From contig NZ_CACAYO010000001.1 of assembly GCF_902536725.1 (NCBI RefSeq), positions 1 through 64,000 of the forward strand: a stretch of DNA of 64,000 nt, in the 5' to 3' direction. The stretch is from an uncultured Prochlorococcus sp. GTDB lineage: Bacteria > Cyanobacteriota > Cyanobacteriia > PCC-6307 > Cyanobiaceae. The notes beneath the pieces are model-generated. The model worked only from the letters and a program-made list of their open reading frames with translations. It had not been told where the DNA came from and did no database searches. Shown here one piece after another: positions 63,534-64,000 of this stretch. Both the position numbers and the translations under genes were made by a program. Within the stretch, counting starts at the first letter, position 1, and each line of letters begins with the position of its first letter.

Positions 63534-64000
63534 TTAATCACTATATTTTTTTATAAGTTTTTCTACTCTTTTTTCTATTGGTTCATTGCTTAAAGTATTT
63601 TTAAGTCTCTCAACTAATAAAGGGAAAGCAAAAGGAGTTGGAGTTTTTATCTCGTTTAATAGCATTTTAAAATTTTTTAATCTTTCTAATGATCTTGATA
63701 TTCTTTTATTTTCTAATTGATATTCTTTAACTTCTTGATGCGATTGTTTTATCAAAAGATGGCCTTCTTCATATTTAGTAAAGACATCGTAGAAAAGACT
63801 TGAACTTATTTGAAGTTGAGAAGAGGTTTTTGTTTTGGTTGGATTATTTTGATTTACTAGTCCACTTATCTGGGCAATATTTTTAAATCTACGTTTTGTT
63901 AATTCTGAAAAATTAATTGCATTCTCTAGATCTTCCTCTAATTTTTTGTTATCCAAAAAATAATCAGCTTCTTTTTTAATTATGGAAAAATCATAATCTT
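63534..64000 (-). CDS. ligase-associated Lhr-like helicase, C-terminal part (cut by window edge)
   Basis: The frame is open to the right edge with no start (DYDFSIIKKEADYFLDNKKL before the internal TTG at 63956). ISSSLFYDVFTKYEEGHLLIKQSHQEVKEYQLENKRISRSLERL and PTPFAFPLLVERLKNTLSNEPIEKRVEKLIKKY match the C-terminal domain of ligase-associated Lhr-like DEAD/DEAH helicases. The helicase motifs lie outside the window. It abuts pdeM, so the two are one operon. Confidence 0.8.
   Translation of the reverse strand, partial: DYDFSIIKKEADYFLDNKKLEEDLENAINFSELTKRRFKNIAQISGLVNQNNPTKTKTSSQLQISSSLFYDVFTKYEEGHLLIKQSHQEVKEYQLENKRISRSLERLKNFKMLLNEIKTPTPFAFPLLVERLKNTLSNEPIEKRVEKLIKKYSD

Overview
The window looks like chromosome from a high-light-adapted Prochlorococcus. 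It is very AT-rich, genes are packed tightly on both strands, and many starts are TTG or GTG. Gene content is typically picocyanobacterial: StpA-type phosphatase, SulP transporter, class II (B12) ribonucleotide reductase, CPP1-like, Tic20-like and DUF92/VTE6-like proteins, a high-light-inducible protein, DUF1651, DUF2811 and DUF3531 proteins, and an RNA beside purK that fits cyanobacterial 6S RNA. Genus comes from general family knowledge, not from a database search.

Layout. 1-10.5 kb: the edge of an ArsS-type radical SAM gene, a compatible-solute phosphatase (stpA) with a divergent Rossmann protein, metY-metA with a convergent SulP transporter, an FAD oxidoreductase and a CbiX-type chelatase. 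10.5-17.2 kb: small conserved genes, a GMC oxidoreductase, a pentapeptide protein, and a ribbon-helix-helix/GIY-YIG-like gene pair with a repeat array in front of it. 17.6-18.9 kb: an intact tRNA-Ser(UGA), a glycosyltransferase, then a copy of the 5' half of the same tRNA, which reads as the scar of a tRNA-targeted element. 19.1-22.7 kb: tiny membrane proteins, a YRG peptide behind a glutamine-riboswitch-like leader, and nrdJ. 22.8-44.2 kb is core: prfC, hslO, rsmE, DUF92, phnDCE, aminotransferase, family 4 UDG, ispG, ctpA, nadA, aroB, purK, then 6S RNA.

44.5-56.6 kb is an accessory-looking tract of about 35 very small genes, many of them single-helix membrane proteins shorter than 60 residues. 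It includes two DUF1651 copies with matching promoters, an adenylation-domain-only NAD-dependent DNA ligase, an HLI protein and an orphan transcription unit with a near-perfect Shine-Dalgarno and a 32-bp palindrome. 56.7-61.7 kb holds a K+ channel and pstSCAB; the window ends in a ligase-associated repair pair (PdeM and the C-terminus of an Lhr-like helicase).

How the genes connect. Phosphorus: pstSCAB for phosphate and phnDCE for phosphonate or phosphite. Sulfur: acetyl-type MetA with MetY gives homocysteine directly from sulfide, and the neighbouring SulP may bring in sulfate. B12/tetrapyrrole: CbiX and B12-dependent NrdJ. Photosynthetic membrane: Tic20-like, CPP1-like, TPM-domain, HLI and DUF92 proteins. 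No CRISPR array, insertion sequence, rRNA or intact integrase was seen.
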